Assembly (NCBI GenBank): GCA_010093705.1 | Contig: MU006091.1 | Span: 1,735,038-1,799,037, forward strand | Length of the DNA stretch: 64,000 nucleotides | Reading direction: 5' to 3' | DNA from: Patellaria atrata CBS 101060 | Taxonomy: Eukaryota > Ascomycota > Dothideomycetes > Patellariales > Patellariaceae | Shown: one piece after another, positions 25,508 to 37,293 of the stretch | Layout: each line of letters begins with the position of its first letter | How positions within the stretch are numbered: position 1 is the stretch's first letter | Made by a program: the position numbers and the translations under genes | Notes under the pieces: model-generated | Databases searched by the model: none | Told to the model about the DNA's origin: nothing | What the model saw: the letters and a program-made list of their open reading frames with translations, nothing else

Positions 25508-27343
25508 AAACACGCCCCTTTTACCGCCGAGCATTTTTTTTTGGCCGTGTTTCACTACAGACTCTTCGGAAATTGTTGCTGGTTGTCCCACTTGACCGAT
25601 AAGTAGGGAGACAGTGGAGTTGAGGTAGAAAACCCCATCTGTTTGAACATAGACGAGAACACAATTAGCAGCATCTAACTTTGAGGGATGCGTCCGTTTC
25701 ATCGTACTCGATCCGAGGTCGCGTTGTTATCCCAATTGATTTTGCCCTTCTTCTACAACTCAAGAAGCTCCTGGTATCAAGGAGGATACAACCAGATGGC
25801 TTGAGGAGTGGTTGAGTTGCTTATTCGCGCTAGAACATCCCAATCAATGACTATAATAATCAAATTTCATAATGCAAAGATTAGACTTATTAATCTGTTT
25901 GAGAGAGTCCGGATAGCACAAGATAAACCACGGTTATCGCAATCACGTAACCCTAGATTTTGCTACTGTCAAGGAGGCCCAGGTTGGTATTGTAACCCGA
26001 TAGAGCAAAGAACATGGGAATGACTAGGGTCAAGATATGATTCTCAATCTTCCCGGTTAGCTTGATAGCCAAATCAGGGACTATGAAGATCATGTTAGTC
26101 CAACCATGAAAGTACTAAAATCGAAATGAACCCGATAATACTCCTAAAAATACTGGAGAAGGACCACCGAGAGTGTTAAGGTTACTACACAGAGAGCGAG
26201 TAAGACTCAGCGTACGACATCGTTCGCCATACCGGATGAGAGGACGATGATATCGACTGCGGTGTTGAGAATCCTCAGCGAGTTTAGAATACGGCACAAT
26301 ACTGGAAATGCAGTAATTGCCATAATGACACCAAGAGAGCAAAGAGTCCGAATGAGATAGGTTCAATAGCTGGCTCATTCTTGAACTCGTTGTACGAACC
26401 GTCGATTATGGTAAAAGCTCAAGCCGAACGGAATTTCCCTGTCCAAGCAATCAACGTCCGGTGTAATTTACAGTTACTGAGTGAATAGTTTAAGTTGAGT
26501 TCCTGACTAACCAAAAACAAAAACAGGACGAGATCAATGTTTGCGATAAGCGTTAAAGTCGACGTAGAAGCCGCTGGAAAGATTGCACCTTGAAAACTAA
26601 GTATACGAATCAAGATGATGCCCTTTGATAACGTTAGAAGCTTCTGATAGTACTAAATACAGTAAGTAACAGTAAGGAATAATTTACCCTTATCACTTAT
26701 GCGATGATTCGGGATTGCTAGGTTCTAAGACAGGGGCCAGTATAGAAGTCCCGTCAGGGGTGTAATAAGAATTACTTGAATGATGAATAGTACAATTGGG
26801 TTCTTCGGATTGGGGACGGCGTGATCCATGCCCTCAACGATACCGCCCTTACTTTGGCATCCTGGATGCACCACTGGCTGTAGAGGTAGCTGAAGATGAA
26901 ATGGTAGTAGGCATATTGAATGAGAACGGCGAATACAAAGGGGATCCTCTAGAGTTGCGTCTGGGTCTAGATCTTTTAGCCCTCGGTTGAAAGGTAGACA
27001 AAGAGTTACAAAGCTGTGCAGAAAGTGAAGTTGGGGGATACAGTACGTAGTTACACGGCCAGGTGAAGCGTTATTTATACCCGCATGCATGTATGAGAGG
27101 GAGCTTGCGTAGTAGAAGCGTAGTAGATAAACAGCAATGCTTCGTGCTGTAGTTCTACTGCTGTTTCTTCTTGATTTCCTATGTCTGATATACACCACTT
27201 AGGGAGTTTTATTAGATACAAGGCAATTTGTCTTATCAGCAACCCTTCCAGTAGTTGCATGAGGGTTAGAACTCTTCTGGTATAAAAGTTCGGTGTCAGT
27301 TCAGGTGTCAGCACGCGTGGTCGTCATTTTAGCTGTTTCAATG
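25508..27343. other. AT-rich decayed sequence between two solo LTRs
   Basis: 1.8 kb without an intact gene. On the minus strand, 25490-25700 (KLDAANCVLVYVQTDGVFY) and 26115-26610 (EPISFGLFALLVSLWQLLHF, hydrophobic) look like fragments of former proteins, the second possibly membrane-spanning. Frames are interrupted many times and I cannot assign a family. Confidence 0.4.
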
Positions 27344-27607
27344 TGTTAGAGTATTGGCAACCAGGATTAACGCGCTGCTCGCTTATTTCGCCACGGACTA
27401 TGGAATCGGAGTAACTAGGGTTACTAATCTGATACAGCACACTATCTTTTCGTTCCTTACTGTTGGTACTATTTTCGTTATTTTCTAAGGCACAGATTTC
27501 ATACTGTTCCGTCCTTTTATGTACACACCTGCAGTATATAATAGCTAGATAGAACCACTCTTTAAGAATCAAGCATGCATTTTTTCAGCTACCGCAGCAA
27601 TCCGACA
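27344..27607 (+). mobile_element. Solo LTR, family 2 (264 bp)
   Basis: Starts TGTTAGAGTATTGG and ends CAGCAATCCGACA, with the 5-bp target duplication CAATG at 27339-27343 and 27608-27612. It shares blocks with the inverted copy at 52936-53221, including GGGTTACTAATCTGATACAG, ACTGTTCCGTCC, a TATATAA box and AGATAGAACCACTC. No internal retrotransposon region is present. It lies 26 bp left of the DNA transposon at 27634. Confidence 0.85.
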
Positions 27608-27633
27608 CAATGCCAGAGGAAGAATTGAAACAG

Positions 27634-27681
27634 AAGTATGGTTCACGTCGTGCACGGCCCCACTCTGTGCACAGTGATCCC
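27634..27681 (+). repeat. Left terminal inverted repeat of the transposon
   Basis: Pairs with the reverse complement of 29880-29927. Shared stretches include AAGTATGGT and CACGGCCCCAC/TACGGCCCCAC, with the inner edge GATCCC at both ends. No clear TA duplication can be separated from the AGTA at the outer edge. Confidence 0.8.
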
Positions 27682-29879
27682 AACCAACAGTATGGGTTTT
27701 GAATAACTAATATCTCCACAACGAGTCCGTTCAGCTTCAAATTTGGTGTTGTTATAGATTAGATAGTAATAAATAAGACTAGCTACTACTCATTGTCAAT
27801 AAATCGCGCTGGTGCTTTGCGCGTGCGTTTTTGCCTCAAATTGCTCTCACCACTATCCTGAACTTGAGTAACTGGTGCAACAGCCCTAACACGCTTTGTA
27901 GGCACTGGAAATACTCCATTTAAGATCTTCTTACGTTGCCGTGACTGTCTGATATTGCCAATTAGTTGTTGTTGAGCTTGACGAGCTTCTACTGCACTCT
28001 CTCGAGCAGCTGCGCGCTCCTGTGCCTCCTCCTCTCGTCTCTTTTTGTTATCTTATCTCTCTTTTTGACGAGCAGCAAGTAGTGCTTTCTCATATTGATT
28101 CCCATAATCTCTCTAACTTTGCTTGATACTTTTCAGTCGCAATATACTCCTTTTCGAGGTCCTAGTCAACTAATAGCTGTTTTGTGCCACGGGTTAGACC
28201 CGATAGGTATAAGTGCCCTTGGATGATCCAGCGGCTTAGTCATACTGTACTTTAGCAGAACAGCATATGCTGTCTCAACACTTTCTTTCCTTAAGTTTAA
28301 GCTTCATTTACATATAGCAATATACCTTGCAGCTTCCATCTGAGGTTGAGCCTTGACATTTTGCAGCAGCCACCTTTGAGAGGTGAATATTTGAGCAAAT
28401 CCATCCTTCTTCAACCTAGTAGTCTTAAACAGGGGCTTCTGCCGTTTTCTCTTCTTCATCTCGTTCTGAAGAGACTCTCTCATGCCGTTTTACGTGCTGA
28501 CGTAATATGGAAGTCTCGGAAGTGATGGAAAGAATCACGTTATCTAGGCGCTTCGTTCTCTTGTCTGAAAAGTCGCGATAGACCACCTTAAGAAGCCTCT
28601 CTATCTTCCTCTAATCAGTGTTACTAATAAATGACGCCTATAAATCTGCTGAGCAGGGTCTGACACCTTCTGGAGTGGTTGGGAGGTTGAAAACCTTCAA
28701 AACAACCGTCGGATTGAAGGGATGTAATCCCGTTTTTACCCATCCTGATAGTATGGTCTTTTCAGCAAAAGCGTTTCGGAAAGCAGGCCAGAGTAGACGG
28801 AAGAAGTCTCGTTTTGTAATACTGCAAAGTCCCTCGGACTTCCTCGTGAACTCCTCTAGGTTCTACTATAGTAGTGAGCCAGGGGCTTAAATAGAGAGAC
28901 ATCTAGAGGCCGTACACGGTGGGTTGAGTGCGGTGGAAAGACTGCAATCAGGATTCTGTGTGCCAAGGCAAAATTAATGAATTTCATTATGACGTGAGAT
29001 CCGTGTCTGTCGAGTATCAAAAGTCTCCACTCCCTGAGTCCAGCTGGCTTCGGTTTGGGTTTAAATACTCGAGTCAACCACTCAAATCCGACGTCGTCAT
29101 TAGTTCATCCAGTTGGAGTAGACGTTAAAGACCAATTGTGGGTCCCTACGCTGTAGTCTTGTAGCTAGGAGTCTTCGATATCTCCAGATATTGCTTCGTA
29201 TATTAGAGTCGGATCCAGAACTCGTCCGTCAGCACAAATAGCAGCAAGCAACGTTATCCACGATCTACTGCAATCTTGCTGTATATTCTTCATTTGCCCT
29301 GATTCTCAAGCTGTTTTGGAGAAGTATCTTTGCTGGTTTTTGGACTATACCCATTAAAATGCCCTTCTCATCCATATTCCAAAAGTTGACGAATTTGATC
29401 TAATGATGCTTAGTCTTTTATGCAAAGAGCTCACAATATAGCGCGTAGTAGTAGGGGGGAGATTATGGCTTTTTCCTGTTTTATTCAATCCAGTCAGATA
29501 TTTAGATTACAAGATTTTGGAATTTCTCTTGACCCAGCGGCTGGACCAGTTTCTTGACGGCTCTCTCTTAGCTATTTCTGCTGCTTAGGTCTGTACTAAA
29601 GCTGGTATAGGCGCAAGTCCTTAAATAGAGACTTTATTAATATATTTAACGAGGAATTTAGATTGGGATTGATTTAGGAATACCTTAGCTTTGTTCGCAA
29701 CTTCTATAGACTTAGTAATATGCCTCCAGCAACGCGACAGCGTGGATCTTTCAAACTCCATATTTCTTTGCCATATGGCTGATATTAGGGGCAATTGTCT
29801 ATTCAGATTATCAACAGAGAGCTTAATAGCACTCATATTGGTGGAGATATTTAATTTTGAAGTAACAGTATAGTTTTAT

Positions 29880-29927
29880 GGGATCGTGTGCAAGGGGGTG
29901 GGGCCGTACACGACTTGGACCATACTT
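29880..29927 (-). repeat. Right terminal inverted repeat of the transposon
   Basis: Reverse complement of the left end with a few differences; see the left repeat. It marks the outer limit of the element on the promoter side of the transposase. Confidence 0.8.
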
Positions 29928-30306
29928 GTAGTGTGGCCAATAATATTCCGGTATTGAATAATATCGAATACCGATTAGTATTGTATTGGATCGATATCAA
30001 TGAATACTTTGATAGTACTTCGCTTACTATTATTAAACTCATAATTTCATAATTTTACTCTTCGTATATACGATAGAATGGTTTCTACTCCTAAACAATA
30101 GCTTCTAAAATCGACTCAACAATAAGTTTTACCTCAGAACCATCATCTTCCGCAGTACGACCAATAAGATCCCTTCTTTGGAAACATACACGTATACAAA
30201 CCCTTGGAGACCCCCCACGAAACAATCAAAATAAGCATATCTATGAGTGTAAATACGAGTTTTCGTATAGTAAAATAATGAGTACAAACTTTAAGAGGCA
30301 TCTTCC

Positions 30307-30332
30307 TGTCAGACGACTGAATCCCGATAGCC
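30307..30332 (+). repeat. 26-nt piece identical in layout to the start of LTR family 1
   Basis: TGTCAGACGACTGAATCC followed by CGATAGCC matches the first 26 nt of the family-1 LTRs at 25273 and 59548 with one or two differences. The sequence to the right does not continue as LTR, so this is a truncated relic or an insertion scar beside the transposase fragment. Confidence 0.6.
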
Positions 30333-30581
30333 CACCAGTGGTTGCCAAAATTCGTGGCGCGCCAAGGAAACACCAAAATATCGTATTTTTGAACAAATAG
30401 CTGGAGAGCCTAGGATATCACGTTGTTGCCGCCATCTACGGGCTGTCGTCTCAGGGACATTTTGCTCCTTGCAAAACTCCTTAAAGCTTTGACCTTCAGG
30501 GCGGTGGTCAAACGCATCGTAAAACCTCGATTTTTGAGGTTAATTATGTTCAGGCTGAACGACTGTACGTCTGGTCTTCAT
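30333..30581 (-). mobile_element. N-terminal helix-turn-helix fragment of a second DNA transposase
   Basis: Minus-strand reading from 30581 starts MKTRRTVVQPEHN and continues FYDAFDHRPEGQSFKEFCKE, then NVPETTARRWRQQRDILGSP, a helix-turn-helix of the kind at the start of Tc1/mariner (DDE_3-type) transposases. One stop interrupts the beginning, and the reading ends at the LTR-like 26-mer at 30332. The catalytic part is missing. It differs from the pogo/Fot1 transposase at 27.6-29.9 kb. Confidence 0.6.
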
Positions 30582-30978
30582 TATAACTAATAATAACAAA
30601 TATTGATGGAGATATGGTTGTTGTTGTGATGGGGATGTTTTTTGAGTTTGTTGTTGGCCCTTGCGCCTAGCGCGGCACGTATTTTGTCAACTACTAGTGG
30701 ATCTACGACCATGCTTACATAAGGTAGAACATGATGTCGTAAACTCTTCTTCTCCGTCATCTGACAACCAAGGCCAATACACACGTCCCATAATTCCCAA
30801 CAATTGTACGGTACACACAAGGGGTATCAGAGCCCATCAGTATGATAAACGCTCCTTGCCGGTTTCTTCTCACCCTTGTGAGATGAGATTGAGATGCGGT
30901 TCGAAGGAAGTAGATTGCAAAGAGCGAAATGCATTTCGACTGCGATGATCTATATTGTTCCATTTGATTAGAACTATC

Positions 30979-33040
30979 TCAGTCCAATTCATAGTCAAAA
31001 TTATCCTGAATATATTTCACTTTCTCCAAGAGATCTTCACGCGACACCCTCGATATTACCGAAAAGTATGCAATCCACCAGAGAGCAGTCGCTGCGGGCC
31101 CTTCTAATACGTCACCTCTTCTCTTTCTACTGTAGTAGTCGACAACATATTCTTTCATATGCCCGTGTTTTTCCAGAAATTCTTTTGCTGCATCCGCTGA
31201 CTTCATCACGCCTTTCTTGTCTTGCTGAATTATCATCACCGAGAGGTGGAATTGAGCCCCGTTCATGAACGGCTGCGAAAGGGCTTTGATGCGGGCATCC
31301 TCGACGTCGCCAATTGCCATGAGCATGCGAAGACCGTAATAGTCAACGCCATATGTGAGAAGGACGGCTAACGACTCCAAGTATCCCGGTGGCCGTGCGT
31401 TTATTTCATGAAGATAGACTTCCGGTGCCTGTTGAGGTGTTTTGACTTTAGGCCTCAAGTCACGACAGTGAAACGCATCGCCGCTTTGAACCCCGTATTC
31501 GACGCGCGAATTTCGCACACGGGCCTCGCAATGAAAGACACCAGACTCAAAACCTTGTCGACGGATTGAGTCTTGAAGGTGATCGCGAAGTGCTTTAATC
31601 TCATCTTTTGGTAAAGCAGAAGGCATAACATTTTGCGTCTCTTGGAAGTTGGCTCTCCATCCAGCGCCGGCCATATCGGCTGGGCTTGGGAAGTCATCGT
31701 TTATCTCGCAAAACAGAATTTTGTCCTTCCATATTACCAAATTCGCGTCCACTTCCGGACCGTCAACATATGGCTCAATGACTACTCTGGTGCTAGGCTT
31801 AGCCGCGGTTGCGTGTCGATCTGAAGCCTTGTGCACCGCTACCGATAGTTCTTGTCTATTGTGTACCTTAGATACACAATCGCTACACCAGCCTACAACG
31901 GGCTTGACGACCCGTGGATAGCTGAGGGATCTGCCCGCCTCCTTGTGGTCTGGAAAGAAATCATCGAGCTGGTCGGCGCTCTCCAGGATGAAACTCTCAA
32001 GCTGAGTGCGACCCCCACACTCGTTCATTCTTGTTTTACCTTTATCTCCTGCAGTCTCATATGCAGACGGAGGTTCCGTAGGTAGATGTTGTGAAATACA
32101 AGCTTCAGCCACTCCCTCCAAACGGACATCGCTAATTGTTACAATACCATCTATAGGCTTAGGGTAAGAACGAACTGCGAGAGCAACTCTAGTCGCGAAA
32201 GCTTCGTCTGGAGTGATGTCTACTTCAACAAAGTCCTCGCGTAGGTTTGCCCATGGAGAATTAGGATCCTGAAGCCAGTGACCTCGTTCATCCAGGACTA
32301 CAATCTTAATGCCTAGAGCACGCGCGGCCTTTAACGCTCTCTCAATACTCTCGATGTCTTCTCTACCCTGAACCCAAGCGATGCGCCGGGGTGAGATCAT
32401 TTGTGGTAGTAACCACGGAAACGAGAGACGATTCTTTAACTCTAAGCCGAGGGCTTCTGCTGATACAGTGGGAGAACGAACAATTGCGCCCATTGATTCG
32501 GAGATTCCATGTTGGAGCATGGCAATAATGTTTGTGTTTCGTTGAACCCGTCCTACCTCTTGAAGTGGCTCAAGGAAGGACTTCACCTCAGCAACGCACG
32601 TGCAGTACTCAAGACGTTGCTCCAGAAAATCAGATCTCGCGACGAAACCAAAAATCGATGGAAAGAGAAAATGGATCGCAAGATCGCCTGCATCAGGCGT
32701 ACTCATGAGTTTATCAATCGTGGATGATAAAAAGGACGCCTGAGGTGTTCTGATTTTCTCAAGATCAATTAGATTAGGGTTCTCTACACCAAACGATGTG
32801 CTACTAGGTCGGAGCCGGATATCCAGTGACCAGATAGTGTCCAAATCGATACCTTGAGCATCGGATGATCCAGATAGTTCAAGATATGCTACATACGAGC
32901 AATGTTGTCAGCGAGGTTTGGTAGGAAGATATATAGGTATGTGGAACATGAACGAAGAGATGACGAGAAAAATGTTACCTACCTATTCTTTTGGAACTTC
33001 TAATTCGGACCAACCTCGTTTCATCATCTACAAGAGCCAT
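30979..33040 (-). CDS. ATP-grasp ligase, amino-acid ligase/carnosine-synthase type
   Basis: ATP-grasp enzymes join a carboxylate (via acylphosphate) to an amine or thiol; this type makes dipeptides or similar amides. Two exons on the minus strand (33040-32983 and 32888-30979; 94-nt intron GTAGGT..GTAG, phase 1) give 655 aa. The start MALVDDETRLVRIRSSKRI lies after an A-rich leader; no ATG exists in the large exon before the conserved part, so the small exon is needed. A Rossmann-like pre-domain (RIAWVQGREDIESIERALKA) is followed by ATP-grasp motifs: PRVVKPVVGWCSDCVSKV, VVIEPYVDGPEVDANLVI, and the metal-binding HEINARPPGYLES. The substrate is unknown. It is divergent from the PLP/rhodanese gene and lies at the edge of a transposon island, as many fungal metabolite genes do. 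Confidence 0.85.
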
Positions 33041-33953
33041 GATGTTTTTCTTTTTTTTTTTTCGTTTGGATTATCCTCCTCGACCAGCGCGATTGCCACG
33101 AACAATTATGGCGGTGTTATGGTTCGGGCTGCTCTGAGACTATAAGGCAACTACGGCAGCTACTCGGATATTTGTTGGTAGGTGACCACTTCATCCACAA
33201 TACCCAATGTCGACTGATGAGGTATATTTAGGCTCTCCAATCCGACAGCACCAAAGCAACTCTCTTCGATTTATTTCGGATCTACGCGCCTTGGACTGCA
33301 ATGCCGTCAACTAGGCTAAGTTTATTACCTTCCTGTTCCACTCAGTCCATGATTACTCTCACTCCTTTTACCCGTACTACCTATCACTTTCCCTTCTAGG
33401 ACGACTTCGGATCTCATAAGCTTCACAGATACGTGCACATATTCAAAAGCCCCAAGGACGCCACATGCTTGGCTGCATTTGGTGATGCATATCCAGGGTT
33501 GATGCGGCAATCTAGAGACCATCAGGGCCGAGAGCAAGTATGAGACAATAATATCTCTCCTCCGTAGACCAGAACAACAGCGGGTAGAAATGCTGCTACA
33601 TTCATAGATTGCGTCGTATACAGGTAGGTCAGGTGTTAGAATCCTTCTAGTTCATGGCCGAAGGTGAAGGTTGCCATGGCTTCCTAATAACGATTCGGAC
33701 CTCTAGCTATTCTTTCATTTTATGATTTCCTCATCAAGTTATTTTGTAGGACTACATTCAAGTTTGGGCTACTTTGAGGTGGCGACTGACGTACAAGAAG
33801 GGCTTCAAATACCATGATGGCTGCCTCACACTACATACTGGGAGCTTATGTACTTTTTTTTATAGCTTTAAAGAATCTTTCCTTTATCTGAGCGCCTCTT
33901 CTTGCGCTCCAGAAGATTGCCTGCAGTAAAGAACACCGAAACCTTCACAAAAG
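33041..33953. promoter_or_regulatory. Divergent promoter region of the ATP-grasp and PLP/rhodanese genes
   Basis: 913 bp between two head-to-head starts, able to co-regulate both. A T-rich run at about 33047-33062 is the A-rich leader of the ATP-grasp mRNA. I see no clear palindrome for a Zn2Cys6 regulator, and no regulator gene is adjacent. Confidence 0.45.
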
Positions 33954-36120
33954 ATGGCCGCTAGCAATCCACTTAATGTCTTTAGAGGGCCAAATTCCAT
34001 GGCTCAATATTTTGATCCTGATCAAAACCCCCCTCTTCCTCTTGTGGAGATTCCTGCCGCTCTGAATCCCTTACGAAAAGATGGAGTTCGCATATATGCG
34101 AAGATGCTTACGGCCTTACCAGCTCAGAACGTCAAGTCATTGCCAGGTACGTCTCATATCGTCAGCTTTTTCTGCCTCAAACCCTAATTCAATGACGTCG
34201 CCCTGAATCATACTTTTCCTGAGATTTTGTCTGTCTGACCTGCGATTACAGCCCTCAACATGCTTCTTCACGAACCAGAAGCGGCACGTAAAACTATCGT
34301 AGAAGCAAGCTCAGGCTCTACTGTCCTCTCCCTTGGTATGATTTCGAGAGCGCTCTGGGATAACGAAGACGTTGTAGCCCATGTGACAAATAAGAAGCAT
34401 GTGGACTCATTGAGATTACTGAGATTTTTTGGACTAAAAGTGTAAGATGGAGAGTCTGGCGTAGTCTTAGCTGGGTTGTGATCGACTAACTTATACTAAC
34501 CTGAATAGATCGCTTTATGGTGGTCTTGCGCAACAGGAACCGCAAGACCCCAAGGGGATCATGAGTCGGCTCAGAGCACTGGCCTCCACTAACCCTGGTG
34601 TCTGTTATCCCGGACAATACGATAACATCTATGTTGGTAGTCTCTGAGATTGTTTAAAGTACATGAACTAACAGAGACGGGACAGAACTGGAAATCGCAC
34701 GAACAATGGACTGGCGCTCAAATATGGAAACAACTACCGGAAATTGATGTTTTTTGTGCCACGATAGGTACAGGTGGTGAGTGAGAGTAAAATGCTATAT
34801 CTATATGCCTCGTTGATTTTTGTCCTATTAGGCTGTGCGACAGGAACAGGAGTCTACCTGAAGTCTAAAAAACCATCAGTCAAAGTCGTAGGGTAAGCGC
34901 TTCTTCTTTACTTACCCTATGGGATATAGACCATCAAATAACATAATGATTCAGGGTCTGTAATGAATTCGGAGATCCCACACCAGGTCCTCGTCACTTC
35001 CCGGGATTCGAAAGCTCGCAGTTTCCATGGCGGGAAACAATTGATGTCTTCGAGAGCGTAGCGTCTTGTAACGCCTACCGCAGTTCGATGAACCTTTGCC
35101 GGTACGGCATTATCGCAGGTCCTTCATCTGGAGAAGCACTCCATGGCATTCTTGCTTACCTTAGAAATGTGAAGGAGGAGGGTCGGCTTGCCGAGCTCGC
35201 TAACCCGAGCACGGGAGAGATCTCTTGTGTCTTCATCTGCGCCGACCTCCCATATCAATACATGGATATGTACTTCAAGAAACTAGGGGACGAAGAGTTT
35301 CCCCCTATATATAATAAGGTACGTACCAACTTAGCCAATGATCATCTTTGATCGCAGGCTGACTGAATGGTGATCCCGGTAGTGTCTGCTGGGGTGCGAC
35401 CTTGACCCATATGATGAACGTTGGTTTCTTTCGCCAGACCAGGTTGCTGCCCTCATCTCACACGCTTCCAACACTTTCAGAAGCGAATCCTACTCCACCT
35501 ATACTAAGGAATCTTTACTAGTGTCCGCTACTACATTGTCCTCAGTTTCAAGCGCGAGTAGCGTATCAACTAGCTCTTCTCATCCCTCCATGTCGTCCTC
35601 TTATACGTATTTGCCCTCCATCTATGGCTTGACGTACTGGTCACAATCCGATATCCTCACAATCATTGACATTCGGAACGCGGTGGCGTACACCAATTCA
35701 CATATTAGAGGGTCATTAAATCTCCCATTACCGGATATCAAGAAAGACCTCTTCGGCGTTGCGGATTCTGTGAAGAAGCGATGGCTCGAACTGAAGGTAG
35801 CTTTGGAGGAGAATGCGTGGATGTGGCGTAAGTATAAGAACACTGGGGACGCCGGTAGAACCGGCGCTAAGACAGACAATGGACAACCTCGTTTGGTTTC
35901 GGAAACCATTCGAAATTCTCCAAAGAAGGTTATTCTATTTGTCTGTCAAGATGGCGACACAGCACGCATGGCCACAGCCATGCTTAGGGCAGAGGGATGT
36001 GAGGCTTTTTGTGCTGATGGTGGGTATGATATGCTCTCCACTTATCTGCAGAATCAGAAAGGGTTGGCGAATATTGTGGATGGGCAATCTCAACTGGAAA
36101 AATCAAGCTCTGCTTCATAA
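33954..36120 (+). CDS. Cysteine-synthase-fold PLP enzyme fused to a rhodanese domain
   Basis: Seven exons (33954-34146, 34252-34441, 34509-34632, 34686-34776, 34832-34892, 34955-35318, 35383-36120), all in phase, give 586 aa. Residues 1-345 are a fold-type II PLP domain as in O-acetylserine sulfhydrylase and cystathionine beta-synthase: Lys61 (QNVKSLPALNM) is placed as the Schiff-base lysine. EASSGSTVLSLG matches the substrate loop, and IGTGGCATGTGVYLK and IIAGPSSGEALHGIL are the phosphate-binding and C-terminal motifs. A Ser-rich linker (about 390-415) leads to a rhodanese-like domain at about 430-560 with IIDIRNAVAYTNSHIRGSLN and a putative active Cys near 529 (FVCQDGDTARMATAML). The fusion suggests beta-replacement chemistry linked to persulfide sulfur. 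Substrate unknown. Confidence 0.88.
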
Positions 36121-37293
36121 CGATGTATGCCCAACTGAGATAAATTTCCCAAAGTTCCGAAAATAAAAGGAGACGAGCATAAAGACGTCACTAATGTGAA
36201 TGATGCTTCCCGCTCTATGCACCTCTTTCATCCAATCAGACCTATTGATTTGTACTGTACGTTATTAGCCGCTCAGTAGTTGAATATGAATACGATGAAC
36301 AAAAAGAGATTTTGACGATTACAAATTACGACGAAAAGTTTCAGGTACTCCGTAGTTCGACCGTGTAGAACTATAGGTACAAGGGGAGTTTTCAATTCAT
36401 CTAATCTTATCTCCTGCTAGAGCCACCCCCTTGTAGGTAGACTTTTTACGGTATCTTGGCCATTTTCTTTTTCGCACTTGGCGGAGAGCAAGTTTTTCTG
36501 CGGGAGGCATAGAACTAACAAAACATAATCACAACGTAGAAGACACCAATAATAATATATTAAGCGCTGCAGTAGACCTGCAAGAATCATTCTCATAGTC
36601 TAATGGTACATTTATCCTTTATTAGAATTCAGTCTCACTAGTTCTAGAATCTGAGAGGCTCCTACTATAGTACTGCGTACATCTGGCTATTTGCTTCCTT
36701 CCTTGTCCAAGTGATCGAATTTTTAATCTTGATCTTTTCGCGTATCGCACGAATTACTTGTTGATAGAAGCGCGATATTGAGTATGTTTGAGCAAGATCC
36801 CCAATTAGTAGTGCAGAAAGAAAGGACAGTGCTATGTACACCTTCCATACTCTGTACAACTACCCCAACATCTCGCATGTATCCGGCAAATATTGTCGCT
36901 CACAAATCAGTTCTGGACACTTTAAGTCGGTGAGAATGATACTACTTATACGCATGTAGTAGAGTCGAAAAGAGGGATATCCCGACTGCCAAGTTTGCCT
37001 TCGTTGCTCAGGTACTGTGGCTAAGGCACTTGAAGCACTTATACCGATGCACCATCATGGTATTAACTTCAAGGACCGTGATGTCCTGCAGTGGAGGTTT
37101 TTTTTTTCTTTTGCCTCATCTTCTAACGCAGTTATACCATTTTGATTCTTTTTCTTTGCTTGATTACCCCGAGACCCGTAAAGTATTCATCTTGCCCCTT
37201 TTTCGGTCATGATGGAACCTAGGTAAGTTACCCTTTGAAATCACAGGTAGAGCAAGTGCTGAATCATATTCGAGAAAGGAGGTTGTCATAGAA
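36121..37293. other. Intergenic region before the transporter gene
   Basis: 1.17 kb, AT-rich, no gene supported. The open frames at 36665-36859 and 37030-37212 have no motifs. It presumably contains the transporter promoter. Confidence 0.4.

Larger units (their letters stand above)
27634..29927 (-). mobile_element. pogo/Fot1-type DNA transposon, non-functional copy
   Basis: A 2.3-kb Tc1-mariner superfamily element. The ends are imperfect 48-bp inverted repeats (27634-27681 and 29880-29927), both starting AAGTATGGT and carrying CGTCGTG/CGTGTACGGCCCCAC. The transposase reads on the minus strand. A helix-turn-helix N-terminus is near 29836-29630 (FERSTLSRCWRHITKS). The DDE_1 core is at 29077-28856 (WRLLILDRHGSHVIMKFIN, VFPPHSTHRVRPLDVSLFK). 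A charged coiled-coil C-terminus ends at a stop at 27786 (ARQAQQQLIGNIRQSRQRKK). Between these blocks the frame is interrupted repeatedly, so the copy is dead. A second fragment of the same family lies at about 58310-58500. Confidence 0.85.

Noticed and set aside
25273-27607. The two nearby solo LTRs as ends of one retrotransposon
   Set aside because: They belong to different families and each has its own different 5-bp target duplication, so they are two separate insertions.
37209-37246. ATGATGGAACCTAG then GTAAGT..CACAG, a possible leading exon and intron of the transporter
   Set aside because: The implied intron is only 24 nt and the phase leads to a stop, so I started the protein at 37294.
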